From the NCBI RefSeq assembly GCF_030270585.1, contig NZ_BSYI01000006.1, forward strand, positions 62,001-126,000: DNA of 64,000 nt. Reading direction: 5' to 3'. Shown one piece after another: positions 62,075-64,000 of this stretch (position 1 is the stretch's first letter; every line of letters starts with the position of its first letter). The position numbers were made by a program, and so were the translations under genes. The stretch comes from Paralimibaculum aggregatum (lineage in GTDB: Bacteria; Pseudomonadota; Alphaproteobacteria; Rhodobacterales; Rhodobacteraceae). A model generated the notes under the pieces. The model worked only from the letters and a program-made list of their open reading frames with translations, was not told the DNA's origin and ran no database searches.

Positions 62075-63199
62075 ATGGGCGCGGAGCGGGTGACGGTCGA
62101 GGTGGGTCTCGGCGATCGGAGCTACCGGATCGAGATCGGGCCGGGGCTGCTGGCCGAGGCGGGGGCGCTGATCGGTCCGCTGCTGCCGCGCCCGCGCACC
62201 GTGATCGTGACCGACGCGACCGTGGCGGCGCTGCATCTGCCGGCGCTGGAGGCCGGGCTCGGGGCTGCCGGGATCGAGGCGCATGCGGTGGTGCTGCCGG
62301 CCGGGGAGGCGAGCAAGTCGATGCACCAGCTCGCCTGGCTGGTGGAGCGGCTGCTGGCGCTCGAGGTCGAGCGCGACGACCTGATCATCGCCTTCGGCGG
62401 CGGGGTGATCGGCGATCTGGCGGGCTTTGCCGCGGCGGTGCTGCGCCGGGGCGTCGATTTCGTGCAGATCCCGACGACGCTGCTCGCCCAGGTCGACAGC
62501 TCGGTCGGCGGCAAGACCGGTGTGAACGCGCCGCAGGGCAAGAACCTGATCGGCGCCTTTCACCAGCCGCGGCTGGTGCTGGCCGACATCTCGGTGCTGG
62601 AGACGCTTTCGGGGCGCGAGCTGCTGGCCGGCTATGCCGAGGTGGCGAAATACGGGCTGCTCGGCGATGCCGGGTTCTTCGCCTGGCTCGAGGCCAACGG
62701 GCCGGGCCTGCGCGACGGCGACGCGGTGCTGCGGGCCGAGGCGGTGCGGCGCTCCTGCGCGATGAAGGCGGCGATCGTGGGCCGCGACGAGCGCGAGCGC
62801 GGCGAACGGGCGCTGCTCAATCTCGGCCATACCTTCGGCCATGCGCTGGAGGCGGCGACCGGCTATTCGGCGCGGCTCCTGCATGGCGAGGGGGTGGCGG
62901 TGGGCACCGGGCTCGCCTTCGCCGCCTCGGCGCGGATGGGGCTCTGCCCGCAGGAGGCGCCGAGCCGCGTCGCCGCGCATTTCGCCGATATGGGAATGGT
63001 CCGCCGGCTTGCCGACATCCCGGGCGAGCTTCCCGATGCCGAGGGGCTGATCCGGCTGATGGGGCAGGACAAGAAGGTCCGCCAGGGGCGGCTTGCCTTC
63101 ATCCTCGCGCGCGACATTGGCGAGGCATTCCTGACCCGAGAGGCGGATATGGAGGCGATCCGTGCGGTGCTGGCCGAGGCGCTCGCCGAGCGCGGCTGA
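62075..63199 (+). CDS. aroB: 3-dehydroquinate synthase
   Basis: A 374-residue NAD- and metal-dependent enzyme making 3-dehydroquinate from DAHP, second step of the shikimate pathway. Visible are the nucleotide-binding region VIVTDATVAALHL, IAFGGGVIGDLAGFAAAVLR, the QIPTTLLAQVDSSVGGKTG segment, the metal ligands Glu in YAEVAKYGLL and His in LNLGHTFGHALE, and a further His in LLHGEGVAVG. GGGAGG upstream fixes the start at 62075. Co-expressed with aroK. Confidence 0.96.
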   Translation: MGAERVTVEVGLGDRSYRIEIGPGLLAEAGALIGPLLPRPRTVIVTDATVAALHLPALEAGLGAAGIEAHAVVLPAGEASKSMHQLAWLVERLLALEVERDDLIIAFGGGVIGDLAGFAAAVLRRGVDFVQIPTTLLAQVDSSVGGKTGVNAPQGKNLIGAFHQPRLVLADISVLETLSGRELLAGYAEVAKYGLLGDAGFFAWLEANGPGLRDGDAVLRAEAVRRSCAMKAAIVGRDERERGERALLNLGHTFGHALEAATGYSARLLHGEGVAVGTGLAFAASARMGLCPQEAPSRVAAHFADMGMVRRLADIPGELPDAEGLIRLMGQDKKVRQGRLAFILARDIGEAFLTREADMEAIRAVLAEALAERG

Positions 63200-63328
63200 G
63201 GCCGGCGCCCGATCGGCGAGGCCGGCCCGCCGCCGCCCCCACCCTGACGACCATCCGCCCTCTGGCCGCGGTTTCGAGAGCCCACCCATGGGAGGCGGCG
63301 GGCCGGCGCATCCGGCTGCCGGGGCGGC

Positions 63329-64000
63329 TCAGCCGGGCAGGGCGAGGATGTCGGTGTGGCTGATCGTCACCCGCGACGCCCGCTCGCGTGCGGTGCCCCA
63401 GTCCGCCGCCGCCGGGCCGAGCGCCGGCGCCACCGCCGCGGCGCTGCTGCGGGCGAGCGCGGCGATCAGGCCGGCATCCCGCGTCGCCTCGAGCTGCCAG
63501 TCGCTGGCGCCCTGCTCGACGCGGTAGCCGGCGGCCTGGAGCGCCGCCGCGAGATGCGCCGCCGCCGCCGGGCCGAGCGCCGGGCCGAGCCCCTTGTCGC
63601 GCTGCTGGTCGACATGGAAGGCGGCGAGCGCGGCCTCATCGGCCGGATGGGGCGGGTCCCAGCGCTCGTGCCCGGTATAGCTGAGCACCGCGTAGAGCGG
63701 CAGCCCGGCGCCGGCGAGATCGGCCACCAGCCGGTCGATCCAGGCGGCGCCGGCAATGTCGAAGAAGGCCGAGGCGGTCACCAGATCCGGCCGCGGCACC
63801 AGCAGCGGGCCGATGCCGCGGGCGAGATCGGCGCGCAGCGTGGTCTGCACCACCCCCGGCGCCGGCCGCGCGGCGGCCAGCAGCACCGGGTCGCTGTCGA
63901 CCAGCCGCCAGTGCTGGCTCTTCGGCAGCAGCGGCGCGGTGGCCGCCATGTTGTTGCCGCTGCCGGCCCCGAGATCGAGCACCGTCACCGCGCGATGCCC
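63329..64000 (-). CDS. SAM-dependent methyltransferase (5' end outside window)
   Basis: The gene runs off the right edge; about 223 residues are visible. Near the cut end is motif I, VLDLGAGSGNNMAA, then the acidic motif II region RLVDSDPVLL and a motif IV region DLVTASAFFDIAGAAW. The C-terminal half is a helical cap. This is a class I methyltransferase; the target is unknown. No start codon is called because the frame stays open to base 64000. Some family members lie beside phosphatidyl- or sugar-modification genes, but the neighbour is not visible. Confidence 0.8.
   Translation of the reverse strand, partial: GHRAVTVLDLGAGSGNNMAATAPLLPKSQHWRLVDSDPVLLAAARPAPGVVQTTLRADLARGIGPLLVPRPDLVTASAFFDIAGAAWIDRLVADLAGAGLPLYAVLSYTGHERWDPPHPADEAALAAFHVDQQRDKGLGPALGPAAAAHLAAALQAAGYRVEQGASDWQLEATRDAGLIAALARSSAAAVAPALGPAAADWGTARERASRVTISHTDILALPG

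Overview
The window is very GC-rich DNA from an alphaproteobacterium, most likely a member of the Rhodobacterales. Pointers are the clpP-clpX-lon block, the xerD/aroK/aroB block with a tiny membrane-protein gene between xerD and aroK, hslO, a DUF2927 lipoprotein, a TIGR02186-like gene end and a possible FnrL-type box. Genes are dense, often overlap by 1-20 bases, and lie on both strands. The taxonomic call is inference from gene content; no rRNA is present.

Layout. 1-3.2 kb: end of a membrane-anchored protein, a hybrid sensor kinase and a YHS protein. 3.3-6.7 kb: an enolase-superfamily enzyme and an iron-type alcohol dehydrogenase, divergent from a LysR regulator with a palindrome over its ribosome binding site. 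7-11.6 kb: clpP, clpX, lon, a strong terminator, then tRNA-Val(UAC). 11.9-12.9 kb: a full-length XendoU-type endoribonuclease homologue. 13.4-25 kb: an SH3b secreted protein converging on a six-gene minus-strand operon (24990 to 14474). That operon encodes two large secreted proteins, one with a vWA/MIDAS domain, an ABC ATPase with a permease carrying a large ectodomain, a secreted caspase-like peptidase and a secreted SH3b protein. It is the best candidate here for an undescribed system. 25.3-29.8 kb: two tandem RTX-type proteins with DUF4214 domains. 29.8-31.2 kb: a DUF3754 membrane protein.

31.2-37.6 kb: a complete dipeptide ABC importer operon ending in an M19 dipeptidase. 37.8-41.3 kb: a DksA-like zinc protein, a membrane-anchored FMN glutamate synthase-like enzyme and a class III aminotransferase; a four-copy 11-bp tandem repeat precedes the second of these and a related sequence precedes the third. 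41.4-54.7 kb: a surface-glycan block with an MsbA-type exporter, four glycosyltransferase genes (one fused to a methyltransferase), two further methyltransferases, an HTH regulator and an acidic protein of unknown function. 54.7-56.4 kb: decayed insertion sequences (IS5-like and IS630-like). 56.4-64 kb: a Nudix hydrolase, hslO, a DUF2927 lipoprotein, an SRAP protein, xerD, a 46-residue membrane protein, aroK, aroB and the end of a methyltransferase cut by the window edge.

How they may work together. The ClpXP and Lon block and Hsp33 are proteostasis housekeeping, and aroK-aroB is a shikimate-pathway pair. The importer and M19 peptidase form a peptide-use unit. The 41-55 kb block probably builds and exports a methylated surface polysaccharide. 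The 14-25 kb operon looks like an envelope machine in which an ABC (LolCDE/MacB-like) engine acts with secreted vWA and caspase-like partners; its job is unknown.
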